A stretch of DNA of 64,000 nucleotides from CAVRUD01 sp963849635 (GTDB lineage: Bacteria; Chloroflexota; Chloroflexia; Thermomicrobiales; UBA6265), in assembly GCA_963849635.1 (NCBI GenBank), contig CAWKIA010000017.1, forward strand, positions 1-64,000, written 5' to 3'. Below, piece by piece: positions 45,287 to 54,841 of the stretch (positions are counted from its first letter, which is position 1; each line of letters opens with the position of its first letter). A program made the translations under genes and the position numbers. Below the pieces are notes generated by a model. That model was given only the letters and a program-made list of their open reading frames with translations, was not told where the DNA came from and did no database searches.

Positions 45287-46215
45287 ATGGCAGACCGACT
45301 GGCGCTGGCCGTGATCCCCGGGGTGGGCTGGAGCGCCGACGAGATCCGGGCGGTGGCCCGCGAGGCCGAGGAGGCGGGCTTCGACGCGATCTTCGCCACC
45401 GAGGTCAACAACGACGTGATGGCCACGGCCCAACTGATGGGGGCGGCCACCACGCGGATCCAGGTCGGGACCTGGATCGCCAACGTCTACCTGCGCCACT
45501 CCTATACCTGCGCCCAGGGCGCCGCCCTGATCGCCGAGGCCACCGGCGGGCGCTTCGTCCTCGGGCTCGGGGTCAGCCACCAGCCGATCAACCGGGCGCT
45601 CGGCATCGAGATGCCGGACCCGCTGGGGACCCTGCGGCGCTACGTGACCGAGGTCCGCCAGTGGCTGCGGGGCGAGGGACCGGCGACCCACCTGCCGCAG
45701 CGCCCCGCCGCGTAGCCGGTGCCGCTCTACGTGGCGGCGCTGACCTCGCCGGCGGTCGAGCTCGGGGGCGAACTCGCCGACGGGATCATGCCGCTGTTCT
45801 GGTCCCCGGAGCGGGTCGCGCAGAGCCGGGTCGTGGGCCGAGCGAGGCCGCGCCAAGGCGCCGGAACTGGGACCGCTCGACGTCACCCTCGGGATCCCGA
45901 CCTTCGTCGGCGACGACCTCGACGGCCCTGCGGGCGGCGGCGCGCCAGAACCTCGTGCTCTACACGGGCCTGCCGTTCTTCCAGCGGATGTTCCGGGCGA
46001 GCGGCTTCGCCGAGGAAGCGGCGCTGATGGAGCAGGGGGAGGGGATGGCCGGTCTGTCCGACCGTCTGCTGGAGGCGGTCTGCCTGCTCGGCACTCCGGA
46101 CCGGTGCCGGGAGCGGCTGGCGGAGTACCGCGAGGCCGGGGTCGGGTTGCCGATCCTGTATCCCCCGATCGGGGTCGAGGGAGCGCGAGGGGTGATCCAG
46201 GCGTTCCGACGCTAG
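45287..46215 (+). pseudogene. LLM-class flavin/F420-dependent oxidoreductase, broken
   Basis: The start is normal (RLALAVIPGVGWSADEIRAV, AREAEEAGFDAIFATEVNND, GGRFVLGLGVSHQPINRALG). After LPQRPAA an in-frame TAG stops it at 45713-45715, yet the same frame continues VPLYVAALTSPAVELGGELA. The frame then changes near 45850 and again near 45930, ending with LVLYTGLPFFQRMFRASGFA and LLGTPDRCRERLAEYREAGV. The complete protein would be a luciferase-like barrel of about 310 residues. One stop and two shifts argue for real decay. Confidence 0.75.
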
Positions 46216-46407
46216 GCCGCCGGCACGGAACGCCTGGATCCGGAGTCCACCTGAACCCGGTCCCGCTGAACACGTCTCGGAAACGGGGGGATAGTTCAGA
46301 CGGCCGGCGGGCGGCCCGTAGTGGCCCAGGGATACGCAGGAGCGCTGATTAGGCGCGAGGCGGTGCTGCGGAGGCGGCGGACGCGCCGTGGCTTGCCGCC
46401 TGGGTGT

Positions 46408-46591
46408 GGCGCTTGTGTCGCGGGGCGACCTGGGCGATGCTATCCGGGCAATGGACACGCGGACAGGCGAATGGACAGCGGGCGCCGGGGCGGAGCCGGG
46501 CGTGGCGGTCTGGCACTCGGCCAGCGATGCCGCCGCCGCGCTTGGCGTCAGCCAGCGCACGGTCCGGCGGGCCATCGCCCGCGGCGACCTG
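46408..46591 (+). repeat. dispersed near-identical segment, copy 2
   Basis: Matches 41737-41920. It covers the upstream region and first 45 codons of the second regulator, and differs by only a few substitutions. Confidence 0.8.
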
Positions 46592-49101
46592 CCGGCCACC
46601 AGGCACGCCGGCGTGTATCGGATCGCTCCGGCCGACCTCGATGGCTACCGGGCGCGACGCCGGGGTGCCGTCCCCTCAGCGACCCAGCCGGACCGTTCCT
46701 CGGCCCCGGCTGATCCCGTTCCCCGCCCGGGACCACGTCGCCGGCTCCGCGCTCGCCCGCCCGCGCTCGGCGCTGATCGGACGGGAGCACGCAGATCGTC
46801 GCCGTCCGCACCCTGCTCCTCCGCGGGGACGTGCCGCTCGTCACCCTGACCGGGCCAGGCGGCGTCGGCAAGACCCGCCTGGCCCTGGAGGTGGCATCCG
46901 ACCTTGGGGCGGCGTTCGCGGATGGCGTCTGGTTCGTCGGCCTCGCCCCACTGGCCGATGCGGCGCTGGTGCCAGCCGCGATCGCCGCGGCTCTGGGCGT
47001 GCGCGAGGTCGGCGACCGGCCCATGACCGAGCGCCTGGCCGATCACCTGCGCCAGCGGGATGTCCTGCTCCTGCTCGACAACGTCGAGCACCTGGCGGCG
47101 GCCGCGCCGGCTCGTGGCCATGCTCCTGGCGGCCTGTCCCCGGCTCACGGTGCTCGCGACCAGCCGCGTCGCCCTCAACGTGACCGGGGAGCAGCGGTTC
47201 CCGCTGCCGCCGCTCGCGCTGCCCGACCCCGGGCACGCCGGGACGGTGGCGGACGTGGCCGAGGCGCCGGCAGTTCGCCTCTTCTGCGCGCGGGCGCAGG
47301 CGGTGCTGCCCGACTTTGCCCTGACCGACGACAACGCCGCCGCCGTGGCCGCGATCTGCGCCCGCCTGGACGGCCTGCCATTGGCGATCGAGCTCGCCGC
47401 CGCGCGGAGCACCGTCCTCTCGCCGCCGGCGCTGCTGGCGCGGCTGGCGCCCGGGCTGACTCTCCTGACCGGCGGGCCGCGCGACCAGCCGCTCCGTCTG
47501 CGGACGATGCGCGACGCGATCGCCTGGAGCCACGACCTCTTGGACGAAGCGAGCGGTTCCTCTTCCGCCGCCTGTCCGTCTTCGTCGGCGGGTGTACGCT
47601 GGAGGCGGCCGAGGCGGTACAGACGCGATCCGACTGTCCGTCTTCTCGCTTGACCGTCTCCCCTCTGTGATGAGCGGTCTCGTCGCTGGTGGATCACAGC
47701 TTGCTGCTCCGGGAAACGGGCGGCGACGGCGAACCTCGGTTCGAGATGCTGGAGACGATCCGCGAGTTCGGCCTGGAGCGACTCGCCAGAAGCGGCGAGG
47801 AGGAGGTGGTCCGCAATGCCCACGCCGCGTGGTGCCTGAACCTGACCCAGCGCGCGTGGCCGTTCTGGTTCTCGCCTGCGCAGAAGGCGTGGGGCGACCG
47901 GCTGGAGGCGGCGCACGGCAACTTGCGGGCGGCGCTGGCCTGGCTGGCGGAGACTGGGGACATACGAACCGGGTTGAAGCTGACCGCGGCGTTGTGGCCG
48001 TTCTGGTTTGTCCGCGGCCACTGGGCGGAGGGCCGCAAGTGGCTCGCCCGGGCGCTGGATTGGAGCGCGGGGACGCGCACCGTCGAGCGGGCCTGGGCCT
48101 TGATCGGGGCGACGGCCATGACAGCCGACAGAGCGGACGAGACGACGGAGGCCCGGGGTGAGGAGGCCCGCGACATCGCGCACGAGATCGAGGATACCCT
48201 CGCGGGCGCCCACGCGCTGATCGCCCTCGGCGTGGCGGCGGGGGAGCGTGGCGACGCCGCGCAGTCGACGAGTCTGACCGAAGCGGCGCTCGCGGCGTTT
48301 CGGGATCTCGGCGACGCGGTCCCGAGCGCCGCGTCCTCCGCGAGCATGATGCTCGACAATCTCGCGTACTTTGCCCTTGGCCAAGGCGACGACGCGCGGG
48401 CACTGCGCCTGGCCGAGGAGGCACTCGTCCTTCAGCGCAAAGTTGGCTACTCCTGGGGGATGGCCGACTCCATCTTGATCCTGGCGCGGGTAGCCCGCAA
48501 CCAGCGCGACGCCGTCCGCTCGGTGGCGCACGCACGGGAGAGCCTGCGCCTGGCGTGCGATCAGCCCGATCTGCTGCAAATCGTCGGCGCATTCGACCAC
48601 CTCGCGCTCCTCGCGGCCGAGAACGGAATGGCTGAGCGCGCGGTCTCCCTCTTCGCCGCCTCGGTACGGCTCTACGAGCTGCTGGGTGTTCCGACCGAAC
48701 CAGGGAGGAACCTGGATCGGGACAGGGCGCTCGCCGCCCTCCGCGACCGGCTCGGAGTGGATGCCTTCGCCGCCGCGTGGACGGCGGGGTGGGCGCTGAC
48801 GCTGGAGGAAGCAGTCGCCGAGGCGATGCGGGTCGAGGCCGCGCCATCGGACGCGCCCCCAATCGACCCGGCGGCTCGCCACGGCCTGACGCCGCGCGAG
48901 TTGGAGGTGCTCGGGCTGCTCGGGGCGGGGCAGACCGATCGGGAAATCGCCGGCACCCTGTTCCTCAGCACCCGCACGGTCAACACCCACGTCGCCAATC
49001 TCCTCGCCAAGCTCGATGTCCCCACCCGCCGTGATGCCGTGATACGGGCGCGGGAGGGCGGATTGCTCCCGAAGAGCGGCGAGCCGCCTCCGTATACGTA
49101 G
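46451..49101 (+). pseudogene. LuxR/NB-ARC/TPR regulator, multiply frameshifted
   Basis: Paralogue of the regulator at 41778 with the same domain order. Sense pieces are the N-terminal HTH (SASDAAAALGVSQRTVRRAI), ATPase (TLTGPGGVGKTRLALEVASD, VLLLLDNVEHLAAA) in a second frame from 46831, ACPRLTVLATSRVALNVTGE to LRTMRDAIAWSHDLLDE in a third from about 47110, and TPR plus GerE HTH (LTPRELEVLGLLGAGQTDRE, RTVNTHVANLLAKLDV) from 47689. At least four shifts are needed. The C-terminal half alone (47689-49101) is a clean 470-codon frame and might still be expressed. Confidence 0.8.
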
Positions 49102-49120
49102 GCGCGATTCCTCCTGCGGT

Positions 49121-49141
49121 TACGCAGTTCCTACCGATGCG
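49121..49141 (+). promoter_or_regulatory. conserved 21-bp dyad element, copy B
   Basis: TACGCA, nine bases, then CGATGCG, 20 bases after the regulator stop and 116 before the esterase start. The CGCA and TGCG halves form a dyad. GGGTGGGCGCATGCT follows, as in copies A and C. Confidence 0.6.
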
Positions 49142-49256
49142 CTCGGCGCGCGGGTGGGCGCATGCTGCTTTCCAGTTCCAGGCACGCCATCCGATCCCTT
49201 CGCTCGGCGGCAGGTCGCTGCCGAGCGGTGGCGACGCCATCAGACGAGGAGATCCC

Positions 49257-50198
49257 ATGAACGATCACGGATCCGTTGCTGCCGTATCGCGCCGCACCGC
49301 CCTCGCCGGCCTCGGTGCCTGCGGTCTCGGCCTGGCCATTGCCGCGACCGCCCGGCCACTTTCGGCCCAAGACGCCACTCCTGGCGCATCGGCCATCACG
49401 GTAGAGCGCGATGTCGTCTACGGCGAGGTCGATGGCCAGGAATTGCTGCTCGATGTCACCCGACCGCCGGATCGCGATTCGCCTCGCCCTGCCGTGCTCC
49501 TGTTCCACGGCGGCGCCTGGACGTTCGGGATCAGCGGCCGGGTCGACATGGCCGGACCCGCGGCCGACCTGGCGGCGGCCGGCTACGTCGCCTTCAACAT
49601 CGAGTACCGCCTGACGGGCGACCCGGCCGGCGCCCACGTCTGGCCCGACCAGCTCGACGACGCCCAGCGCGCCGTGCGCTGGGTGCGCGCCAACGCCGAG
49701 CGCTACGGTGTCGACCCGGAGCGCATCGGCGCCTACGGCCACTCGGCCGGCGCCCACCTGGCCTCGCTGCTAGGGGTGCGCGACGCCCGCGACGAGGGCG
49801 ACCCGGCGCTCGCGGGATTATCGAGCCGGGTCGCCTGCGTGGTGGCGCTGGCCGGCCACTTCGACTTGGGCATTCCGTACCCGCAGGAGTTCGACCGGCA
49901 GAGTGTCGTCGCCCTCCTCGGCGGCACCGCGGATGAGGTACCCGACGCCTACCGCGACGCTTCGCCGCGGACGTGGGTGGACGCCGACAGCGCCGCCTTC
50001 CTGATCATGCACGGCGGGGCCGACGATATGAACCCTGTCGCCTACATCCGGGAGATGGTCGACGCCCTGCACGAGGCGGAGGTCGCGACGGTGTATGCCG
50101 AGTTCCCGGAAGCCGACCACTTCACCATTGCCGATTGGGCAGTCGCCGGGCCGTGGACCATGACGTTCTTTGACAGGCAATTGCACCCCGAGGGCTGA
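49257..50198 (+). CDS. Tat-exported alpha/beta hydrolase (esterase)
   Basis: 313 aa from ATG 49257 with GAGGAGA upstream. Twin-arginine signal (SRRTALAGLGACGLGLAIAA). The BD-FAE/carboxylesterase fold has the oxyanion motif LLFHGGAWTFG, the nucleophile elbow GAYGHSAGAHLASL (Ser), an acid in ADDMNP and the catalytic His in FPEADHFTIADW. It would hydrolyse esters outside the cell. It follows the second regulator and dyad element. Confidence 0.85.
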   Translation: MNDHGSVAAVSRRTALAGLGACGLGLAIAATARPLSAQDATPGASAITVERDVVYGEVDGQELLLDVTRPPDRDSPRPAVLLFHGGAWTFGISGRVDMAGPAADLAAAGYVAFNIEYRLTGDPAGAHVWPDQLDDAQRAVRWVRANAERYGVDPERIGAYGHSAGAHLASLLGVRDARDEGDPALAGLSSRVACVVALAGHFDLGIPYPQEFDRQSVVALLGGTADEVPDAYRDASPRTWVDADSAAFLIMHGGADDMNPVAYIREMVDALHEAEVATVYAEFPEADHFTIADWAVAGPWTMTFFDRQLHPEG

Positions 50199-50281
50199 TG
50201 CCCGCGCCCGCCCGTCTTCGAGTTGCTGGACTGGAACCTGGACCCGTTCGCCCGAAACGCATCGAATCGAGGAGGATTCCC

Positions 50282-50799
50282 ATGACGACGAACGCCACCC
50301 GCACCGTCGTCTCGCGCCGCACCGCGCTCGCCGGCCTCGGTGCCTGTGGGCTCGGCCTGGCCGCCGTCTCCCTGCTCACGATGCCGATGCGTCTGCTGGC
50401 ACAGCAGGCCACACCCGACCCGCCGAAACGGCGGCGGATCTCATTCGGGAAACCGAACGCGAACGCCTTCGCTCGTTGGTGGACGCCGACCTGGACGTGG
50501 CCGGGCGGTTGCACGCGGACGACTTCCAACTCATCAACCCCTCCGGGGGGGTGCTGTCGAAAGAGGAATACCTCGGGGCCATCGCCGCCGGCGAGATCGA
50601 CTACCTCGTGTTCGAACCCGACTCGGCGATCGCCGTCCGCCTGCACGGCGAGACCGCGGTCATCCGCTATCAGTCGCGTCTCGAGATCGTCGTCGGCGGG
50701 CAACACGTTCCCCTCCAAGGCTACTGGCACACCGACCTGTACGAGATGCGCGACGGGCGCTGGCAGGCCGTCTGGTCCCAGGCGACCGAAATCCTGTAA
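50282..50799 (+). pseudogene. Tat-exported DUF4440/SnoaL-like protein, frameshifted
   Basis: ATG 50282 follows GAGGAGG. The Tat signal (SRRTALAGLGACGLGLAAVS) is in one frame. From about 50425 the mature domain continues in another: ETERERLRSLVDADLDVAGR, LHADDFQLINPSGGVLSKEE, RLHGETAVIRYQSRLEIVVG and DLYEMRDGRWQAVWSQATEI. That is a complete NTF2-like fold of the DUF4440 type. A one-base change at the end of the signal separates export from function. Probably in one operon with the esterase. Confidence 0.72.
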
Positions 50800-51011
50800 C
50801 GGCGATCAACTCGACCCTCGGCGCGGAGTGGCTGCCTCGGGCAGATCGCCTCAGCGTGGAATGCAGCCCCTCGCGCCCGACGCGACTCCGCGGCATACTG
50901 AGTCGCGAGCTACCATCGCAACTACGCTCGTCTTGCCGATGCACCGATGGGACACGCGGGCGTATGCTCATTCCTGTCCCCTCCCTGTCGGCGTCATGAG
51001 GGGAGCGTGCC

Positions 51012-51813
51012 ATGATCAACGAACCACAGACCTGGCACTATGGCCTGGTGGCCCGCTGGTGGGACGAGTTCAACGAGGCCGAGCCCGAAACGTTGGCCTG
51101 CTTCCAGGCATTCATCGAGCGCGACGGACAACCCGCGCTCGACCTCGCCTGTGGCACCGGTCGCCTCCTGTTGCCGTTGCTCCGGGCCGGATTCGACGTT
51201 GACGGCTGCGACATCTCGCCCGACATGCTCGACCTGTGCCGGCAGCGAGCCGCTCGCGATGGGCTCGCGCCCCAGCTGTATGCCCAGGCGATGCATGCCC
51301 TGGAGCTGCCGCGTTCGTACCGCACTATCTTCATCTGCGGCGGGTTCGGGCTCGGGGGAACTCGCGAGGAAGACGCGGAGACGCTCCGGCGCTGCCACGA
51401 CCAGCTCGCCCCCGGTGGGACGCTGGTGTTCGACCACCACCTCCCCTACATCCACGCTAATGAGTGGCCCTACTGGCTGGCCGAGCCGCGGCGGGGGTTG
51501 CCCCACGCCTGGACGGCGGGGTCGATGCGGCGGCGGGCGGCCGACGGCGACGAGATCGAGCTGCGCTCGCGGCTGGTGACGCTTGACCCCCTAGAGCAAA
51601 CGTTGACACGCCAGATGCGCGCCTCGCTGTGGCGCGGGGACGAGCTCGTGGCGGAGGAGGAGCACAGCCTCCGGGAGAACCTGTACTTCCGCAACGAGAT
51701 CCTGTTGCTGTTGGCCCAGGCCGGGTTCGGGGAGGTTGATGGTGCGCGGCGGCTACGCCGACGCGGCGCCGACGGCAGACGACACGATGCTCGTGTTCGT
51801 CGCGCGGGCCTAG
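51012..51813 (+). pseudogene. class I SAM-dependent methyltransferase, C-terminal frameshift
   Basis: ATG 51012. Motif I PALDLACGTGRLLLPLLRAG, then VDGCDISPDMLDLCRQRA and LAPGGTLVFDHHLPYIHANE. After ILLLLAQAGFGEV at about 51736 the proper end (MVRGGYADAAPTADDTMLVF, VARA) is one frame over and stops at 51813. The frame in use runs on to 51938. The enzyme core is intact and only the last strand is affected. Confidence 0.75.
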
Positions 51814-51865
51814 GCCTTCCACCGCGACGAAACTGGCCGGTCCGCGGGACGGTTGAGCGACGGGC

Positions 51866-51938
51866 GAACGCTCCGGTGCCGTCGGCACGCAAACAGGGCC
51901 GGCTCCCCATGGCCGAGGCGCCGTCTCGGTATACCTAG
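51866..51938 (+). pseudogene. orphan C-terminal tail of a third LuxR-type regulator
   Basis: The frame ends ARKQGRLPMAEAPSRYT followed by TAG. It matches in form the last residues of the regulators at 41778 (AREHGWLPIGDGQPFYT) and 46451 (AREGGLLPKSGEPPPYT). The dyad element follows at the same distance (21 bases). This suggests that a third regulator was lost by deletion, leaving its tail and downstream element. Confidence 0.5.
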
Positions 51939-51958
51939 CCGCGACCCATCTCCACAAA

Positions 51959-51979
51959 TACGCACCTCGTACCGATGCG
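51959..51979 (+). promoter_or_regulatory. conserved 21-bp dyad element, copy C
   Basis: TACGCA, nine bases, then CGATGCG, 92 bases before the 24-codon ORF at 52071. GGGTGGGCGGTCCCATGCT and CGGT follow, as in copy A. Confidence 0.6.
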
Positions 51980-52070
51980 TCGGCGGGGTGGGCGGTCCCA
52001 TGCTCGGTCTCATCCAGTCGACTTGGCTGGGATCGAACAATCGGAACGCAACTCAACGAGGAGTAGTCCC

Positions 52071-52145
52071 ATGACAACGTCGAATCAGATCATGACGTAC
52101 GCCATCCAACTCTCGATCGAACCAATGGAGGCGGGGCGCCAATGA
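52071..52145 (+). CDS. 24-aa leader-like small ORF
   Basis: Starts MTTSNQIMTYAIQLSI after AACGAGGAG, a good ribosome site at the spacing used by the other exported-protein genes, which also begin MTTS or MTTN. Its stop overlaps an ATG in the next frame (ATGA at 52142), so it could feed translation downstream. It may be a truncated Tat protein or a real small peptide. Confidence 0.4.
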   Translation: MTTSNQIMTYAIQLSIEPMEAGRQ

Positions 52146-52261
52146 CCGGAAATTCCGACGTGGATGCCGGCGTCCCCCATGCCTGCCACCCCAATGTTGT
52201 AACGACCGACCCGCCCGCCGCGTCGCCGACGCGGCCGCACCCCAGCAAAGGAGTCATCGCG

Positions 52262-52823
52262 ATGCACCGCACACTCGTCCGATCGCCGTTCGTCCTCGTC
52301 GCCGTCGTCGCCGTCGTCGCCCTCCTCGCGCTCGGCGCCGCGCCCGCCGCCGCGCGCACGACCACCTTCTCCGAGACCTTCGACGTCACCTTCACCGCCG
52401 CCCCGTGCGGCTTCTCGGTGCAGATCCACGACGTCGGCACAGGACATGTTTCGCTTCCAGTCCGACCAGTTCGCCCTCAACCAAGCCGGCGTCCGCACCT
52501 ACACCAACCTGGAGACCGGGCTGAGCGCGACCCAGGACTTCCAGACCCTGTTCAAGAACACCAACGTCGTCGACAACGGGGACGGGACGCTGACGCTCGA
52601 CCAAACCACGGTGGGGTCCGGGACGCTGCGCGGCCCGGACGGCGCGGTGCTGCTGCGGGGCCACGGCCCCGTCTCGGCCCACCTCGTCATCAACCCCTCT
52701 GCGGAGTCCGAGGACGACTTCCTCATCTCCCAGGACATCTTCTTCTCGCACGGGTTCCATCCGAGCGAGGACGCCTTCTGCCAGGCGCTGACGGCGGCGA
52801 TCGGCCCCGGCGCGACGGCCTGA
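52262..52823 (+). pseudogene. exported hypothetical protein, one frameshift
   Basis: ATG 52262 (AAAGGAG upstream) gives a signal peptide (SPFVLVAVVAVVALLALGAA, then AAARTT) and ETFDVTFTAAPCGFSVQIHD. Near 52440 the frame moves to FRFQSDQFALNQAGVRTYTN, VSAHLVINPSAESEDDFLIS and FFSHGFHPSEDAFCQALTAA. The mature protein would have about 155 residues. Function unknown. It belongs to the set of exported genes behind dyad element C. Confidence 0.6.
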
Positions 52824-52972
52824 CCGTCGCCGGCGGGCATCCCCGATGTGATCTCCGCGCGATCGGGCCGGGGGGCGTGCCGTCCTGGGACGCCCCTCGA
52901 ACCCGGGCGCCGAGCGACCGTCCGATTCCGTCCGATGCATGACCGTACCGATACAGAAAGAGGACCCACCCT

Positions 52973-53566
52973 ATGACAACGTCGACTACCACTCCGTCAC
53001 TTTCCCGCCGCACCGCCCTTGCCGGTCTCGGCGCCGGCGGCCTCGCCGTCGCGCTGGGCGCGGGAAGCGCACGCGCCGACCAGGGGATGAGCACGGCCGA
53101 CCACCCGCTCACGGGCATGTGGCTCGCTTTGGCGAACCCGGCCCGCGCCGAGGACCCCCAGGTGCCCGGGGCCGCGCTCTTCGCCGCCGATGGCTCGGTC
53201 GTTCTGAACTGGGTCCCGGCCGCCATCGGCCTGGATGGCAACCTCCAGTACCTGAGCACGTACATGGGGGTCTGGGAGCCGTACGACGAGCGCACCGGCC
53301 ACTTCACCGCCGTCCAGGTGATGGCCGACGCCACCGGCCATCTGACCGGCACGGTCACCGTCGACGGCCACCCGGAGGTGAGCGAGGACGGGACGACGCT
53401 GATCGACACCGGGGTGTTGGTCACGGTCACGATCCGGGACGCGGCCGGGAAGGTCGTCGCCGTGGTGCCGCCGGGTCAGCCGACGCCGCGACCAGTCACC
53501 GCCGTCAAGATGCGCGTCGGCAACCCCGGCTTCCCCGGCGAGGAAAACGCCACGCCGGTACCGTAA
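52973..53566 (+). CDS. Tat-exported protein, paralogue of the one at 44548
   Basis: 197 aa. Signal LSRRTALAGLGAGGLAVALG then ARADQG. The mature domain repeats the scheme of its paralogue: DHPLTGMWLALANPARAEDP, AALFAADGSVVLNWVP, GVWEPYDERTGHFTAVQVMA, GTVTVDGHPEVSEDGTTLID, and ends GNPGFPGEENATP. Last gene of the third exported-protein group. Confidence 0.72.
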   Translation: MTTSTTTPSLSRRTALAGLGAGGLAVALGAGSARADQGMSTADHPLTGMWLALANPARAEDPQVPGAALFAADGSVVLNWVPAAIGLDGNLQYLSTYMGVWEPYDERTGHFTAVQVMADATGHLTGTVTVDGHPEVSEDGTTLIDTGVLVTVTIRDAAGKVVAVVPPGQPTPRPVTAVKMRVGNPGFPGEENATPVP

Positions 53567-53587
53567 CGCACGTCACGATCGATCGCG

Positions 53588-53620
53588 ACGACGGGCCGGG
53601 AACCATCCCCGGCCCGTCGT
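53588..53620. terminator. hairpin terminator
   Basis: 13-bp perfect stem (53588-53600 with 53608-53620) after the Tat protein gene and before the convergent DinB-like gene. Confidence 0.75.
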
Positions 53621-53679
53621 CATGCGCTTCCCCACCGGCGGCCCAACAATGCCTCGCGCCGTCGTCCGCTTCCTCGCGA

Positions 53680-54171
53680 CTACGCCGTGTGATTTGGTCC
53701 CCACCCGCGTTCGACCTGACGCAGGATGGCCAGTTCGCCGATGTGGTAGGCGTTGTGGTCCGCCAGGATCAGCGCCTCGCGCAGGATCGTGTGCTCCCCA
53801 TGGCTCGGGACCCCGGCGAAGAGGTCGGTCGTCTCGTCGGCGATGATCGCGATGAACGCCTCCAGGTCCCGCCGGAACGCCGCGATGCTTGCCTCCCAGT
53901 CGGTCTTTGTCGCTTGCGCGTCCTGCGCGGGCCAGTACTCGGCCGGCCACGCCGGTTCGCGGTAGTCGGCGTTCGTGACGTAGTTGAGGAGGTCGAGTTG
54001 CGTCAGGCGCAGATGCTCGATCAGGTGCCAGAAGGTGTAGTCGACGTTAGGCGGCCGCCTATTGATCAGCGCCTCCGAAACGTCCGCGATCGCCTCGTCG
54101 AAACCCATGTGCGCGTTGCCGCCGCGCAGCAGATCGACAACGTGAACTCGTAGTTGTCGTTGGTTCTCCAT
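53680..54171 (-). CDS. DinB superfamily protein
   Basis: 163 aa from ATG 54171, with AGGTGGG upstream. A four-helix bundle with the metal-site histidines in YTFWHLIEHLRLTQLDLLNY and ILADHNAYHIGELAILRQ. DinB/YfiT proteins often act as bacillithiol or mycothiol transferases, or are uncharacterised. A possible damage role is only by family name. Confidence 0.82.
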   Translation of the reverse strand: MENQRQLRVHVVDLLRGGNAHMGFDEAIADVSEALINRRPPNVDYTFWHLIEHLRLTQLDLLNYVTNADYREPAWPAEYWPAQDAQATKTDWEASIAAFRRDLEAFIAIIADETTDLFAGVPSHGEHTILREALILADHNAYHIGELAILRQVERGWGPNHTA

Positions 54172-54313
54172 AGTCCCACCTGCTTTACGCTCATTCGTTC
54201 GTCGCGTCGATGCCGTGTAGATGCCGTCGTTAGGACGGCCACTGGCGCGGGATATCAGGTCGGGATCGACCGAGCTCAACCCGTGTGCCAGGGTAGCGGG
54301 ATCGATGCTGACA

Positions 54314-54841
54314 TCAGGACGCCGGGGTTGCCTCCGGAGTGCCGTCCGGTTGTGGAAAGAACTCGGCGAACGACCCGACGGGTGTGCCCGGCGCCTCGGC
54401 GGCCAGACGGTTGCCTGCCAGGGTGCCAGGTCCGATTTCGCCACTGGTTCCCCCACCGGCAGGATCGAAGACGAACTCGTTCGTGAACGACCCCGCAAAC
54501 GACTGCCCATCGGGTGCGACATCGATGAATGCACGGAAGACGATGTACGCGGGACCGTCGGTGACAAGGGTGATTGTCACGACCGCGCTGGCGTCACCCG
54601 CGGGCTCCCATGCCCCGATCCCCGTGGTATTGCGGCCGGAAAGGAACAGCGCCGAGCCGTCCGCGGAGAGGAGCATCAGCCTGGGCGAATACTCGGCGTC
54701 TCCCGGATCGCTCTCGACGATCCAGGACCCCGTCGCTGGGTGATCGGCGTCGTCCGTATCCTGGGCGGCGGCAAAGCGGCCGCCCAGCGCGATCCCGAGT
54801 AGGGCAATGGTGGCGAGCATCACGACGCTGAGCCGGTGCAT
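54314..54841 (-). CDS. exported protein, distant relative of the Tat-exported family
   Basis: 175 aa. A Sec signal (LSVVMLATIALLGIALGG, then AAAQDT) replaces the Tat signal. The mature part has the same beta pattern (DHPATGSWIVESDPGDAEYS, LMLLSADGSALFLSG, GIGAWEPAGDASAVVTITLV, FAGSFTNEFVFDPAGG). It ends in a Pro/Thr-rich tail. It lies on the opposite strand from its relatives. Confidence 0.68.
   Translation of the reverse strand: MHRLSVVMLATIALLGIALGGRFAAAQDTDDADHPATGSWIVESDPGDAEYSPRLMLLSADGSALFLSGRNTTGIGAWEPAGDASAVVTITLVTDGPAYIVFRAFIDVAPDGQSFAGSFTNEFVFDPAGGGTSGEIGPGTLAGNRLAAEAPGTPVGSFAEFFPQPDGTPEATPAS

Noticed and set aside
46645..48990. 781- and 673-codon minus-strand frames opposite the second regulator
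   Set aside because: Antisense shadows in high-GC coding sequence. The plus-strand pieces carry P-loop and GerE motifs.
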